Shown: positions 1 to 14,035 of the stretch, in pieces
How the letters are laid out: every line of letters begins with the position of its first letter
How positions within the stretch are numbered: the first letter of the stretch is position 1
Assembly: GCA_016946835.1 (NCBI GenBank)
Contig: JACVTC010000054.1
Coordinates: 617,501 to 679,500, forward strand
Source of the DNA: Neocallimastix lanati (nom. inval.)
Lineage: Eukaryota; Neocallimastigomycota; Neocallimastigomycetes; Neocallimastigales; Neocallimastigaceae
Length of the DNA stretch: 62,000 bases
Direction of reading: 5' to 3'
Notes under the pieces: generated by a model
Database searches by the model: none
What the model was told of the DNA's origin: nothing
What the model saw: the letters and a program-made list of their open reading frames with translations, nothing else
Program-made: the position numbers and the translations under genes

Positions 1-800
1 AAATTGGAACTAAATCATATGATTTTTTTTTCTTTTTTTTTTGAGGTCAAGAAAAGCAAGAAAGGTAATTTGATCTCCTTTTTCATAGAAATAGAAACAT
101 TAAAAGTGGAACTCCATGAATCAGGGAAGTTACCGTTCCCAAAATTTCATTAAATAATAAAAAAAAGTGACATTTTGCACAATCGAAATAAGCGAATCAG
201 TAATTTCTTGATTTAGGATCATTCTGAGAAGAAGTGCTACTTTCAGAACTGAAAAAATGCCTTTAAAAAAATTCTGTTGGTATACCATCAGGACCAAATG
301 TTTTGTTATTTTATTTTTTTTTTCATTGAAAGAATAGTAGAGTGAATTTCTGACATTGAAAATTGGTTGATTAATTTTCCCATGATTCCTGAGGAGGTTA
401 AGTATTTCTTTCCAATATTTTTCATTTTGAGAATGTGTTGTGGTCGGTTAATATCAGAAGCAAGTTTTTCATAGTGCTCTGTAAAAACGGGTTGAGTTGG
501 TCTTCATGAGGTACTAAGAACATTACTTGCTTTTTTTTTTTTATCTTTAATGTAACATGGGAACATGGGTAATTGTTATTGGGAAGGAGAGAAAGAAGGC
601 TTTAGAGATTTTCTTTTAAGTATAGACCAACTACGTTGAGCCATGTTGAACGTCCTTGTTTAAGGAATATTGGCCAATGAAATGAATCAAATTTTTTAGA
701 TCTAATTATACTAATATTCCTCTTAATACTAATTGATATAATTAGAAAGAACTCTGTATTTTTTTTAGGAAAATATTGTTTGAATTTCATCACCTACCTA
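1..800 (-). pseudogene. LINE (non-LTR retrotransposon) reverse-transcriptase relic
   Basis: Read on the minus strand, 525 to 20 still encodes recognisable pieces of a LINE reverse transcriptase. First comes a linker with FTEHYEKLASD and SMSEIHSTILSMK, then NKTFGPDGIPTEFFKGI at about 240-310, which is the conserved PDGIPxEFxK block. FPDSWSSTFNVSISMKKE at about 65-130 matches the next block, normally close to W..S.V.PI.KKG. The pieces are separated by stops and frameshifts and diluted by poly-T tracts. The open stretch at 602-793, ending near RSTWLNVVGLYLKEN, may come from the preceding endonuclease or linker but is not diagnostic. The catalytic YxDD box is not in the window and would lie beyond position 1. 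The element cannot encode an active enzyme. Family assignment rests on the PDGIP motif and motif order. Confidence 0.8.
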
Positions 801-1188
801 CTTTATTGGCTGTAAGAAACACTTTTTTTTACCACTGCGTTAGCGTCCAGATGATTATTATGATCAATTCATCCTGTAAAAATGTGTGAATTTATTATGA
901 GAAAAAAGAAAAAAAAAATTATTTCATGTTTATCCTTACAAATTCGACTAGACCATTTAATTTTCTTACCAGATGGAGACGTAGTCGAAAAAACCATCAA
1001 GTGATTTTTTTTTTTTACAAAAAAAAAAAAAAAATTAATGATAAATGGTCAGAGATATCATTAAAAGAGTAGCATATTCAGGAATATAAAAAAGTACCGT
1101 AACAACATAACCATCTAAAAAATGAAAAAGTACATGATAAATATAACAAAGATCAAGGAGGATATTAAAACTCTTATATTACAAATAT

Positions 1189-1455
<267 letters not shown>

Positions 1456-1626
1456 TGATATAATTATAAGATTATAATAAAAAATAATGGTAAAAATATT
1501 ATTTTACAACTAATGATATTATTTAAATGATTGTTAAATCAATAGTTAATAATAAAGATTTAAAATATTATTATAATAATATTAAGTTACTAGTAATATA
1601 ATAAAAATAATTAATAAAAAATTTGG

Positions 1627-1913
<287 letters not shown>

Positions 1914-1956
1914 GATAATAATGATGATAATAACAATGAATAAAACTCCTTTAACA

Positions 1957-1960
1957 ATAA

Positions 1961-1999
<39 letters not shown>

Positions 2000-2039
2000 A
2001 TTATTAATTAATTAAAAAAAAAAGAAGTTTTTTCTTTTA

Positions 2040-2079
<40 letters not shown>

Positions 2080-2317
2080 GTGATCTTTTGCTTTAGAACT
2101 TTTATTTATTTTTATTTTTATTTTTATTTTTTTTTATTTTTATTTTTATTTATGTGTGTGATCTTTTGCTATAGAACTTTTATTTATTTATTATTATTAT
2201 TATTATTTTTATGGTTATTTCTTATTATATAATGAATAAATAAAAGTAGAAAAAAAAAACTAAAAATATAAAATAAATCCAAATATAAAAAATTACATAT
2301 ATAAATAATTAATTTTC

Positions 2318-2361
<44 letters not shown>

Positions 2362-2512
2362 AAGAAAATGAAATGAAATTGAATAATTGAATGAAATGTT
2401 TTAACGCTAATATCACTACTTTTTTTTTTATATATATTAAAAAAAAATCACGTACTAAAATATATTATTACTATTACATATATGATTTCGATCATTTCCA
2501 GTTTTTTTTTTT

Positions 2513-2544
<32 letters not shown>

Positions 2545-2603
2545 TGAAAATGAATAAACGATGATGAATTATAAGATATAATATAATAATATAATATTAT
2601 TAT

Positions 2604-2638
<35 letters not shown>

Positions 2639-2640
2639 AT
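1957..2640. repeat. AAAT repeat followed by poly-T tracts
   Basis: An AAAT run (about 1957-2000) is followed by poly-T tracts of roughly 20-35 bases at about 2042, 2320, 2502 and 2608. Two copies of a segment ending TGTGATCTTTTGCT lie at about 2076-2110 and 2152-2185. No coding signal is visible; this is downstream of the kinase gene that ends at 2670. Confidence 0.8.
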
Positions 2641-2669
2641 TAATATATTTAATATATATATGTACACCA

Positions 2670-2970
2670 TTAATTGAAAGAATTTTCGTTGATCCATGGA
2701 TGACTTAATACATCATCAATGGTAGGTCTTTTGCTAATATCTCTATTAGTCATCCATAAAATTAATTCTTGACATTCTTTATATTTAGGATATGATAATA
2801 ATATGTAATAAAATATTCAATTTTTTTTTTTTATATAAAAAAAAAAAAAAAAAATCAAAATAATAAATGTTTAAAATTAGTTATATTTAATATTGTTTAT
2901 TGCATAATGATTATATATTATTTTTAAAAATAATTAATAATTTTATTATTTCATAAATATTTCATCTATA

Positions 2971-3015
<45 letters not shown>

Positions 3016-4157
3016 ATTAATTTTATTTAGACATTGATTTTTATTACCTTTTGATATACCTGATGGAAATTTCATCTTACCTCTAAGGATTTCATAATAA
3101 TCATTAAATGGTGTATTTTTGTAGATCATTGTGTAAAGCAAAATACCTAATGACCAAATATCTTGTGGAGGTCCTTCATAAGTCAAACCTTGGATAACTA
3201 TTTAAAAAAAAATAATAAAATAAAAATATATGTATATATTATTATTATATATTATTAGATAAAAGCAATATAATACACAATATATATATATAATAAAATA
3301 AAATAATTACTTTCTGGTGCCTTTATATTTTATTTTATTTTATTTTATTTTTATTTTTTTTTTAAATGAAAGAAATATAATATATATTATATAAAGTTAA
3401 AGATAGCAAAAAAAGTTAATAATGAAGTTAAATAAATTAATAAAATTTTTAATATAATTAAAAAAAACTTACAGCAAATACGTAACTTCCCACAAAGTTT
3501 GATAATTTTTTATCTTGTTCATAGAATGTACTTGATCCAAAATCAATCAATTGAATTTCTTTTGTCTCATAATTAATAAGGACATTTTCATCCTTTATAT
3601 ATATATATATATAGTTTGTTAAAGTTAGAAAAATATTTAGTTATATTATTATATTATTATATTATATTATATTATATTATTAGTATATCATATATATATA
3701 TATTTATCTTTTTATTTTATATTTTATATTTTATATTTATTTATAATTAATGGGTTTATAACCTACTTTAATATCACGATGAACAATGTTATGATGATGT
3801 AAAATTTGAATGGCATCTAATATATTTTTGAAAATAGTTCTTGCTTCATTTTCAGGCATAGTATCATTTGGGCTCTTGTCAATGTAGTCAAAGAGATCAG
3901 AATCATAATGAGTATCAGCAAAAACTAAATAATAATAAATGGAATCTTCCCAATAGGTAATAAGTGTTGTTAAATTATCTGGTACATTTCCATTTAACTC
4001 ATCATGAATATATTGTAAAACAGCTATTTCATTTGGAAATTTTCTATTCATTTCATTATATTTTATATTAACTTTTTGTTTAACTAAATAATTATTATCG
4101 GTCCAGCATCCTTTTAAAATTAATGATTTAACAACATATTTAATAATAACCTTTTCA

Positions 4158-4192
<35 letters not shown>

Positions 4193-4377
4193 TATTTTTA
4201 ATTTTTTATTTTTTTTTTTTTTATTTTTTACAAAAAAAAATTAAATAAAGAAATAAAAGAATTAAATTAATTAAATTAACATAAGTAATAATTAATATAA
4301 TTGAAATGCTATATATTAAAAATATAACTTTTTTAATTTTCTTATTTTCTTTACTTTATTTAGAGTTAATTTTTTTT

Positions 4378-4428
<51 letters not shown>

Positions 4429-6433
4429 TTTGTACCAGTTTTATTATGAACAGCATTTCTTATAAAACCACTGGAACCTTTTCCTAATTGATTAGTAATA
4501 GTAAATTCACTAATATTTTTAGCAGTTTTAATACTTTCATAGGTGCATTGTTTCTTATTGAATTGACTTTTTTCCATTTTCGTTGTAAAAGAACTGTAGG
4601 TCATTGGTATACATTTCATGTTATTCTTTTCCAAAACATTCAATAAAATTGCATGATGTTCATAATCTGATTCTTCCTTAAAAAATAATAAAAAAACATT
4701 CTTTTTATTATGTTCATCTTCTTTAAGGAGACTCAAATAATAATTAGAATAGGACAATAAATCATTTGGAAAATAGTCAAATTCAGAATGGGTAGAATAG
4801 ATAAAATTAACAGTTTTAAAATTAACTTCTTCATTTAACATTTCATTTCCTAATATTTCTTCAAATTTTTCATCGTTGTAAATATCTAATCTTTTATTAA
4901 GGATCTTTAAAAGATTGTAGGACATAAACCACCATAAAAAGAGTACCTTTTTTTCATTATCAATATTTGAATCTTTTTTGTTTTATAAAAAAAAATAAGA
5001 ATAAGAAAAAAAAAATATTAGTTTAAATATTAAGGAATTGGATAATATAATTTTTTTTTAATGAATATTATAATAATAAGATTATTATTAACAACAGTAA
5101 TATTAATAATAATAATAAAAAAATTTTTTTAAAACTAAAGTCGTTTACCTTTTTCCATGGATGAAAGTTCAAGACAAAGATTTGCATGAATTTTAAGAAT
5201 TTCTAATTCTGTAGTATCTTGCTTATTGTTATCATCATTTTCTTCGTCATCACTACTATTAATATCAAGATCCATAGGGTCATGGATTAAGGCAGTTAAT
5301 TCTGGAGTGGATAAATGAATAATATTAATTGTATTATTATTACGATCGTTGGTGGTTAAATTTTCGTATTCATAGTTTTGAATGGCTTCAAGATCAAATT
5401 CTTTTAAATAATTATAACGAATAAAACAACAAATACGATAAGTCCAATTCCAAAAGTTTTCAGTAACTTTATTTTTTAAATTAATTGCTTCCATATCATC
5501 AACATTATTTAAATGATCTAATATATTTATAAATTTATATAAATATTAATATATATTGAGGAATATATTTTAGGTTTAAAAACTCAATAATAAATTTATA
5601 ATATATGATAATATATTTATTAAGTTATTATTTATTAAATATATTGTATTTCATATACCTTTTAATTGGGCTAACATTAATTGATCTGAAAAAGCAAGTG
5701 TATTTAAAAAACTTTGAACAGTGAAAACATTTTCACTTTGATTTTAATTTTATAAATAAATATATATATATTTTTTTTATTTAATATAAATCAATAAATA
5801 AATTATAAATTTAATAATATAATAATGTTAATATTGTAATTATTTAAGATTTTTAAATTTATTAAAATTTATTAATATTATAATATATATACATATATAT
5901 CATAAAATTTTTACCTTTCATTTTTATATTGATTGGATTCATTTATGCATCTAAAATTAATTTATTTTAAATTAATAATTTTTTTTTTTTTTTTTTTAAA
6001 AAAAATAATAATAAGCAATTGTTAAAATAAATTGTTAAAATATATGATTAGAATGATGAATCATTTAATATAAAATTATATTAAACAAAGAATAAATAAA
6101 TAAATAAATAAATAAAAATATTTTTACTCATTGGACGAAAGCACAAGTTGAGGATTTTTACTAATAAATGGTATCCATGATGGAAGAATAACCATATCTA
6201 TTTTAATTTTTATTATAATTTTTTACATATATACGAAATTATTATTATATATTGATATTTATATATATATATATTTTAAATTAAATAATAATGCATTCAA
6301 ATATTAAAAGCTAAAAATTCTTATTCATATTATATATGTATGATTTATTAAAATTTAATTATATTAATTATAATAAAATAAAAAAAATAATAATTTTTTT
6401 TTTACCATCGCTTTTTGAAATTATTTGAACCAT
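2670..6433 (-). CDS. PAS-kinase-like Ser/Thr protein kinase, 11 exons
   Basis: The minus-strand exons are 6433-6406, 6197-6128, 5950-5915, 5735-5659, 5517-5149, 4972-4428, 4150-3767, 3592-3473, 3320-3311, 3197-3048 and 2776-2670. All introns are GT-AG and all phases agree (1896 nt, 631 aa). The kinase domain fills residues ~350-631: glycine loop LGKGSSG (356-362), VIIK lysine (379), HRDIKDEN (499-506), DFG (520-522), APE (544-546) and YEGPPQDIWSLG. These catalytic residues are intact. DLFDYI, the YEGxPQDIW block and the C-terminal SKECQELILWM...HPWI tail resemble PAS kinases (PASK, yeast Psk1/2), which phosphorylate metabolic and translation regulators. The N-terminal 350 residues begin MVQIISKSDD; I cannot place a PAS fold there with certainty. 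The APE codons come from a 10-nt exon. The start is the only upstream ATG that splices in frame; an earlier 5' exon is possible. Confidence 0.88.
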
Positions 6434-6867
6434 ATTGTTATTTTTATTGTTATTATTATTTTTTTTTTTTAATTCTTTGTAATTATTTATGTAATTAATA
6501 TACTATTTATATTATTAAATTTAATTATATTTATATTTATATTTATAAATATATATTTTTTTTCTTCTATTATAATTTTTCTTCTCAATATATATATTTT
6601 TTAATATATTTAGGTGAATATCTTTAAAAATATATATTATTATCTACGTTTAGATCTTTTACTTTGGATTTAACTTTTTTTTATACTCTTAATGTTTATT
6701 TTATGCTTATTTTGTATCCAAATAAGTATTAACTCTTTCCTATTTTCTTTAATAATTGTCTTTTTTTAATATTTCTTTTTAGAGATTTTTTTATTTTCTT
6801 TTTGACTTCTTGCTTTTCTTCTTGTTTTTCTTGTTTTTCTTCTTTTTTTTATTTTATTTTCTTTTTT

Positions 6868-6923
<56 letters not shown>

Positions 6924-7427
6924 ACGCTTAATTTAATATTAAATATTTATTCAAAAAATAAATAATAATATTTAATTTTTCCTTTTTTATTCACTTATAT
7001 ATTTTTCACTATATATTTTTTTTGTTATAATGGTATTTAATAATGGATGAGTGTGATTAATTTATTTTTTTATTTTCTTTTTATATATTTATATATTTAT
7101 TTGTAATTTCTCCTGATTTAATGTTTAAAAAACTCTTTTTACAGACTTTTTTTTTTTTTAAAAAAAAAAATGATATTAAATATTTACAATTTTTTTTCTT
7201 AAAAAAAAAAAAAAAAGAAAAAAGAAGTACTAGAAAAGAAAAAAATAAATTTTATTTATTGATGTAAATTTTAATGGATATAGTGTTAAATATATTAATT
7301 TTTTTATTTATTTTCTTTTGTATTCTTAAAAGAAGAGAACTATCGCTTTGTTCATATATATTACAATATTTTTGAATAAAAATTTATTATCAAAATAAGT
7401 TTTTATTGTTTTTAGCTTCTGTTTGTA

Positions 7428-7464
<37 letters not shown>

Positions 7465-8670
7465 ATTATTATTATTAGTTATTACACTAAGTTATGATAA
7501 TGGTAATATAATGAATGGCGTGTATTTATTTTTCTTCCAAAAGAAAAATAAAGGTGAATGATAAAAGAGGGGAATGAATGGATTTTTTTTTTCTTTTTTA
7601 TGGAAAAAAAGTGAAGTTTAATGGTAGTTAACTTAGAACTAATAATTTTTTTTTTTTTTTTTTTTTTTAAATTATTATATTTAAGATTTTTTCTATTTTC
7701 TTTTTGTTACTTGATTAAAAAAATATAAATATTAGTCTTTTATATATTATCTTCTTATTTTTTATTTAAAAATAATATAAATTATAAGGTTTTAATTTTA
7801 TAAATTATATAATATTTTTTAATATAAAATTTCAATAATATAATAGATTAAGAATATATAAATTGATATCAATATAAAAATATAATAATTTATTAAAAAT
7901 TAAGATAAAAGATGAGATAAAAATATATATATATATATATTTATTAGATATAAAATAATGTTATTTAAATATTTAATAAATTATTATTAATATTTTTCTT
8001 TTTTCCTCTTTTATTTTTTTTTCTTCTTTGATATTATAATACAATATTTTATGTAAAAAAATTTTTTTATTATCTTTTGTGGAGTTAAAATATTAAGTTT
8101 ATATAGTATTTTTAATTAAAAGTTTTACGTATTACACAACTTTTTTTCGTTCTATTAAAGTTAAAGATATCAATAGATATGCATAATTTATTTAATATTT
8201 ATATATAAATTAATAAAAGTTAATTATATAATATTTTTTTTTATTTATAAATAACAAAAAAAATTTATAAAATTTTTAAAAAATCCATAAAATTTAATAC
8301 TTGCTTATTATTTTTTATTCATTAAACTGGCTTGAATATATATTTATGTTCTTATTTATATATATGTATCAATGTATGTCAACTTTAGTACAATTGAACC
8401 ATATATTATTAATATTTTTTTTAATACTTTTTTTTCCCTTTTATATTGTTAATAGTATCTAATAGTATCTCAATAAATGATATATCAATTTATCATAAAT
8501 AATAAGATATTATGATATTATAAACAATATAATTTTTTTTATTTAATATAAAAAAAATATTATTGATATAGAGTAATTGACTTTTTTTCCTTTAATTTTT
8601 ATTGAACTCTAAATATTTAATTGAATTTTTTTTACTGAAATTTTTCTCAATACTTTTTTTATATTTTTCT
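6434..8670. other. Intergenic AT-rich DNA upstream of the kinase gene
   Basis: No gene is recognised. The stretch holds a (TTTC)n run at about 6861-6924, roughly 430 bp upstream of the kinase start, many poly-T tracts, and a slightly less AT-rich patch around 7480-7640. Any kinase promoter should lie here, but no specific motif can be defended. Confidence 0.6.
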
Positions 8671-8676
8671 TTAATT

Positions 8677-8814
8677 TTAAATGGTACTTTCAGAATTAAC
8701 GATGAGCTTTAATTCTTCTATTATGGAGCTACCAATTTTAATTTTATTTCTTAAATCTTTTTTTTTTTTTTTTTTTTTATGTTGTTTATGTTTATTGACT
8801 CTCGCTTTGGTATT
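8677..8814 (-). CDS. Possible terminal exon of an unrecognised lysine-rich protein
   Basis: On the minus strand an AAG acceptor at about 8815 is followed by 45 codons open to a TAA at 8677. They read NTKARVNKHKQH, then seven lysines, then DLRNKIKIGSSIIEELK and LIVNSESTI. The frame continues through a 21-base A tract without a shift, and several codons (GCG, GTC, CTC, ATC, ACC) are less AT-rich than the surroundings; both suggest real coding. The upstream exons could not be found: a short candidate exon near 8860-8890 does not join in phase. I do not recognise the protein. It may be a pseudogene fragment or the 3' end of a small basic nuclear protein. Confidence 0.35.
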   Translation of the reverse strand, partial: NTKARVNKHKQHKKKKKKKDLRNKIKIGSSIIEELKLIVNSESTI

Positions 8815-8829
8815 CTTAAAAAAAAAAAG

Positions 8830-9483
8830 ATAATAAAAAATTGTTAAAAAATACTGAAATGTATTAATTAACTTGGTTGCCTATTTATATTATAAAAATT
8901 AAAGATAATTTTATGAAAAAAAAAAATCTTTTTTTTAAAAAAAAAAAATTATCTTTATTTTTTATGATAATATAAAAATATTAATTTATATTAAAAGGCA
9001 AAAAAAATTATAATTTAATTCCAATAAAATATTGTTATTTAGTTTTTTTTTTTTAAATGTATAGTTGTTGATGTAAATTTTATGTCGTTTATGTTGTTGT
9101 TAATTTTTAATGTAGTCTTTTTGATTTTTTTTTTTTTTTTTAATTTGGGTTTAAAAAGAAGAAGAAGAAAAAAAATTTACAAAAATAATTAATTTAATAT
9201 CTTTAAAATTATCAATATTGGTTAACAGAAATTTTAAAATTAATTATTTATTTTATTTTATTTTATTGTATTGTATTCTATTTTATTCTTTAATTAATTG
9301 TTATATATAATATTACAAAATAAAGTACTATGTAATGCAATCTCAAATATAATAACTATATATATAAATGATATTTTATATATTTAATAGTATATATATT
9401 AATTTTTTTTTATATTAAATTTAATTTTTTTTTTCTTTTTTTCTTAATTTTAATTATTAATTTTTTTTTTATTTAAATTTTCT

Positions 9484-9535
<52 letters not shown>

Positions 9536-12100
9536 TTTTAATTAATTAAATTTTTTTTTTTTTTTTAAAATTACTTTTATTATTATTAATTTAAATTAAT
9601 TACTTTTATATTTTAATTAAATCAAAATAGTTTTTATATTCTTAATATACTGAACTGTATTGTAATATATACTACCAATTTATCTATTTTATAATTAAAT
9701 TTTTAAATTTTAATTTTTGATAAAAAAAATATAATTAATAAAAAATACCAAAAAAAAAAAAAAAAGATAATAATAAAAAATATAAGTAGATATATATAAT
9801 AGATATATATCTATTTATATTATTAAAAATAAAAAAAAAAAGGATTTCATTATTAATATACAATGTAACATTTAATAATTGCTTTAATTATAATGTAATT
9901 ATAATGTAAATAAATAAAACAATAATCTATAATTTTTCATTAATATCTCTATATATCGATTAATGAATTTAAATAAATTAATGACATTATAATAAAAATT
10001 AAACTTCACAAATATTTATATAACTATTATGAAAAATTAAGAAATAAAAAGTATAAAACGGTGTATATGAAAACTTTTTTTATTTAGCCATTATTTTGTT
10101 TGATATAAATTTCAAAAAGATACAATTAATAAGAAAGTTTATTAAATAAGAAATAACAATTTTAACCAAATGAGTTATATTCATATTTTTCATTATTTTA
10201 GATATAAAAAAAATTATTTTATATAATTAACTAATTTTTAATTTATTTTTATATTGTAATCTTTATATGTTTTATTTTATTTCTTTTTTTTTATTATTAT
10301 ATAATTATATAATATATTTTACTTATTGATATAATATATAGCATAAAGAACTTCAACACCGAATTACATTATAATATTATTATAAAAGTTTTTAATATAC
10401 AATTTTTTATTTTTATTTTATATTTTTATTTTCTTATATTAAATGTATATTTTAATATATATATATATAGTTTTAAATATATATTTTGAAGTTATTATCT
10501 ATTATTATGTTTATTTGTTTATTTATTATATCAACATTTCCTAATAATAATAATAATCATATATTCTAATTTTTATTGTATTATTTAATAACTTATAAAA
10601 AAAAAAAAAAAAAAAAAAAGGAAAGAGACAAATTTATTATTAAATATACATATATTCTAATAATTGATTTGTTTTTAATGTAGTGGCCTTACTACAATAT
10701 TAAAAACTTAATTAATGAAATTATTTATATCCATATTTCATTATATCAATATCATATATAAATCAAATAATACATTAATATAAAAAAATAATAAAGCAAT
10801 TTATATATAAATAATTATGAAAAGATTATATGGATTATTACAAAATTAATAGAAGATAAAAAGTTGAAATAACTATATTATTGATAATATTAACACTATT
10901 AATAGCTATAATATTTATATTAATACTAATTGAATACTATAATCTCAAATATTATTTTAATTTGAAAATGAAATATTGTTATTCTAATATTTAATTTTAT
11001 GAAATTATATGAAATTATATGAAATTATATGAAATTAATATTTTTTTTTTTTTTTTTTTTTTAAAAAAACTTATTAAATATACTATCATTTTTATAACTT
11101 TTTTTTATTGAGTTTTAATAACTAGAATACTGACAATAATATTAATAATTATATACTACAGTATTTTATTAGCAATTGTAATATTGTAATAGTAATAATA
11201 ATGAATATAATGATAATGATGATAATGATAATAATAATAATTAAATACTAACAATATTTTAACCAAAAAAATCAGTTAGTCTTATTTGAACCTATTATAC
11301 TTTTAAAAATAATTACAATAGTTTTTAAAGTTTATTTTTATTTTATTTTATCTTATTTTATTTTTTATTTTATTTTTAATTTTATTTCTTATTTAATTTT
11401 TTCTTAATTTATTTCTTATATTTTTTATTTTATTTTTTCTTAATTATATTTTTTATTATATTTTTTTATTATATTTTTATTATATTTTTTATTATATTTT
11501 TTTATTATATTTTTATTATATTTTTTATTATATTTTTTATTATATTTTTTATTATATTTTTTATTATATTTTTATTTTATTTTTATTTTATATATATAAG
11601 TTAAAAAAATAAAAATAAAAAGTATTTCAAATAATTGAAATATAATAAAACTAATTTACTATTTTCACTTTTGAAAAAAAAAAATATAATGGTATATTAG
11701 TATATTATAGCTATTTTATTTATTTATATATGTTCTTTAAACGTTAAACCTAAAAACATAATAATATTTCAAAGGTTATAAATTTAAGATAAAAAATAAA
11801 AATAAATAATAATAATTCACATTTAAATAATTAAAATTCAATTAAAATTTATATATATTTTTTATTTTTTCTTAATTTATTAATTATTATAAAAAAAAAA
11901 TAAAAAATAAGTATACATATAAGTGAAAAAATAATATATTAGGATAAAAAAGAATATATAAAAAATGAATCAAATAAAAAAATATTAAAAATAGAATTTA
12001 ATAAAAAATAAAGTTATGTAATAAAATAAAAATAAAAAGAAAATTTAAAAATAATTATGGCATTTATGATATGAATAGTGATTATTTCTACCAAAAATAT
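8830..12100. other. Intergenic AT-rich DNA with short tandem repeats
   Basis: No gene is recognised. Visible items are poly-T and poly-A tracts (a roughly 45-base T run near 9485), four tandem copies of a 10-bp GAAATTATAT unit at about 10999-11037, and a (TTTTTATTATAT)-type array at about 11446-11580. Short lysine- or isoleucine-rich open frames occur but none has splice signals or motifs. Confidence 0.6.
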
Positions 12101-12109
12101 TTAATAAAA

Positions 12110-12660
12110 TAAAACAAAGAAGTAACTTTTTTAAAGTAGCTAGTGTAGAGACCACTAAACACTCCTTCAAACCAAGAGAAATATTATCAAGGGATTCAAT
12201 CTCCATAGATTCGTTGTTTGAAGAACAATTATTACTATTTGTATAAGACGTATAAAGAGGAATAGTAATAGAAATTCTTTTTTGCCATATCGATTCTACA
12301 TTGACTATCTTGGTTGTGAAGGGTTTCTTACGATATCAATCAAAGAGCAACACAAGAAAGCTACCAACTACTGGTAAAGTGCTGAATAGGTAATCCTCCT
12401 AAAGTTCTACCATGAAGGAACATAAATAATATATTCATTAATTCGCTTTTCACAATCTAAAACAGATAAGTAGGAAGAGAATAAAGATAAATTTTTTCAA
12501 ACAAAACAAAAAGGACATTGATGAAATTTAATGATTTCAATCTAGAATTTGAAAAAAAGTGGAACATTCAAATATTCAATGGATAAATGACTGATCACCT
12601 TTACCACAACATGGACAATATTTTTGACGATTTTCTATAAACTCTAACATTTTTAAAGGA
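12110..12660 (-). pseudogene. LINE 3'-end relic with CCHC zinc knuckle
   Basis: On the minus strand near 12650-12560 the translation LEFIENRQKYCPCCGKGDQ is followed by SFIH, a stop, then IFEC. The spacing C-x2-C...H-x4-C is the zinc knuckle found at the C-terminus of many LINE reverse-transcriptase polyproteins. Further downstream on the same strand are coding-like pieces (GGLPIQHFTSS near 12385; SLGLKECLVVSTLATLKK near 12140-12190) interrupted by stops. Less AT-rich than its surroundings. The assignment rests mainly on the knuckle; it may derive from the same LINE family as the relic at 1-800, but the two segments do not overlap in the protein. Confidence 0.5.
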
Positions 12661-12669
12661 AATAATGGT

Positions 12670-13005
12670 ACTTATATATTCACATTTTAAATTTAATATC
12701 CAATTAAATCATGTTCTTACATGAATAAATTTTGATTTATCTGGTTATTTCCTTTATATAAAATTTTTATTGTTAATAAAATTTTGTAAAAATAATTTAT
12801 AAAAAAAAAAAATAAAAATAAAAAAAATAAAAAAATAAAAAAAAAAAAAAATAAACCAAACAAAAAAAAAGGTCAATAATAAACCAAACTTATTCTTATA
12901 TTATGATTGGGTTAAGTTTATATGTAAATATGAAATAAATGTAATATAATATAAATAATCCATAAAATATTAATAAGTATAAAATTGTAAATCAACAAAA
13001 TCTAT

Positions 13006-13040
<35 letters not shown>

Positions 13041-13437
13041 TTTTTTTATTAATTACATTTTAAATAGAACATATATTTTTTTCTTTTATTTATTTATTTA
13101 CTTAATTATTTATTCCTTTGTTTATTCATTTATAATATTATTATAATACTATTATTTTTTTAAAAAAAAATAAAATTTAAATAATATATTTTTTTTTATT
13201 AAATTGTATTTTAATAAATTAATCTTTTAAATGTTATTTTTGTTTTTAAATTTATTGTTTTTTTTTGTTTCTTCTTAAAATACATTTATAAATAAAAAAA
13301 ATAATAACAATAATTAAAAATAAATATATATATATATATATAAATATATTTATATTATTATTAGCTTTATTTTCGATAGTTTAATTAAAAGATAATTTTT
13401 TCATCATTGATAAATATATATTATATATGATATATAC

Positions 13438-13479
<42 letters not shown>

Positions 13480-14035
13480 CGTGAATATCTTCTTTATCTT
13501 TTGTTTTTTTTTGTTTTTGTTTTTGTTTTTGTTTTGTTTGTTAATTTTGCTTTTTTTTTTTTTTATTTTTTTTATTTTTATTTTTCTGCTTTTGTTTCCG
13601 TTTAATTTATATATATTTAAAAATAAAACTAATATTACTTTGTATATGATGTATATGAATAAAACAAAACATTAACAAAAAAAAAAATAAAATTAAATAA
13701 TAATAAGATTATTTATATTTAAAAAAATTATATATATTTTACTAAAATATAAAAAGATATAATTAATGAAAAAAAAATATTTATGCTAGTACTATTTGTT
13801 ATTATACTCTGCTATCATTATTATCATTATTATCATTTTACTTTTAATAATACTTTTTTCTTTTTCTGTTTTGGTTTTTGTTGCTTTTTATTATTATTAT
13901 TACTATTGTTTTATTTTGTTTTATTTTTGATTTTTTTTTTTTTCAATTAAAAATGATTAATGATATAAAGTAAAAATAAAATAAAATAAAAATGAAAAAT
14001 ATATAAAAAAAAAATTTAATATCATTATTATCATT
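12670..14035. other. Intergenic AT-rich DNA
   Basis: No gene is recognised. It contains (TTTA)n at about 13000-13040, poly-T near 13440-13475, and an F/L/I-rich open frame (13481-13675) produced by T-rich low-complexity sequence. Confidence 0.6.
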
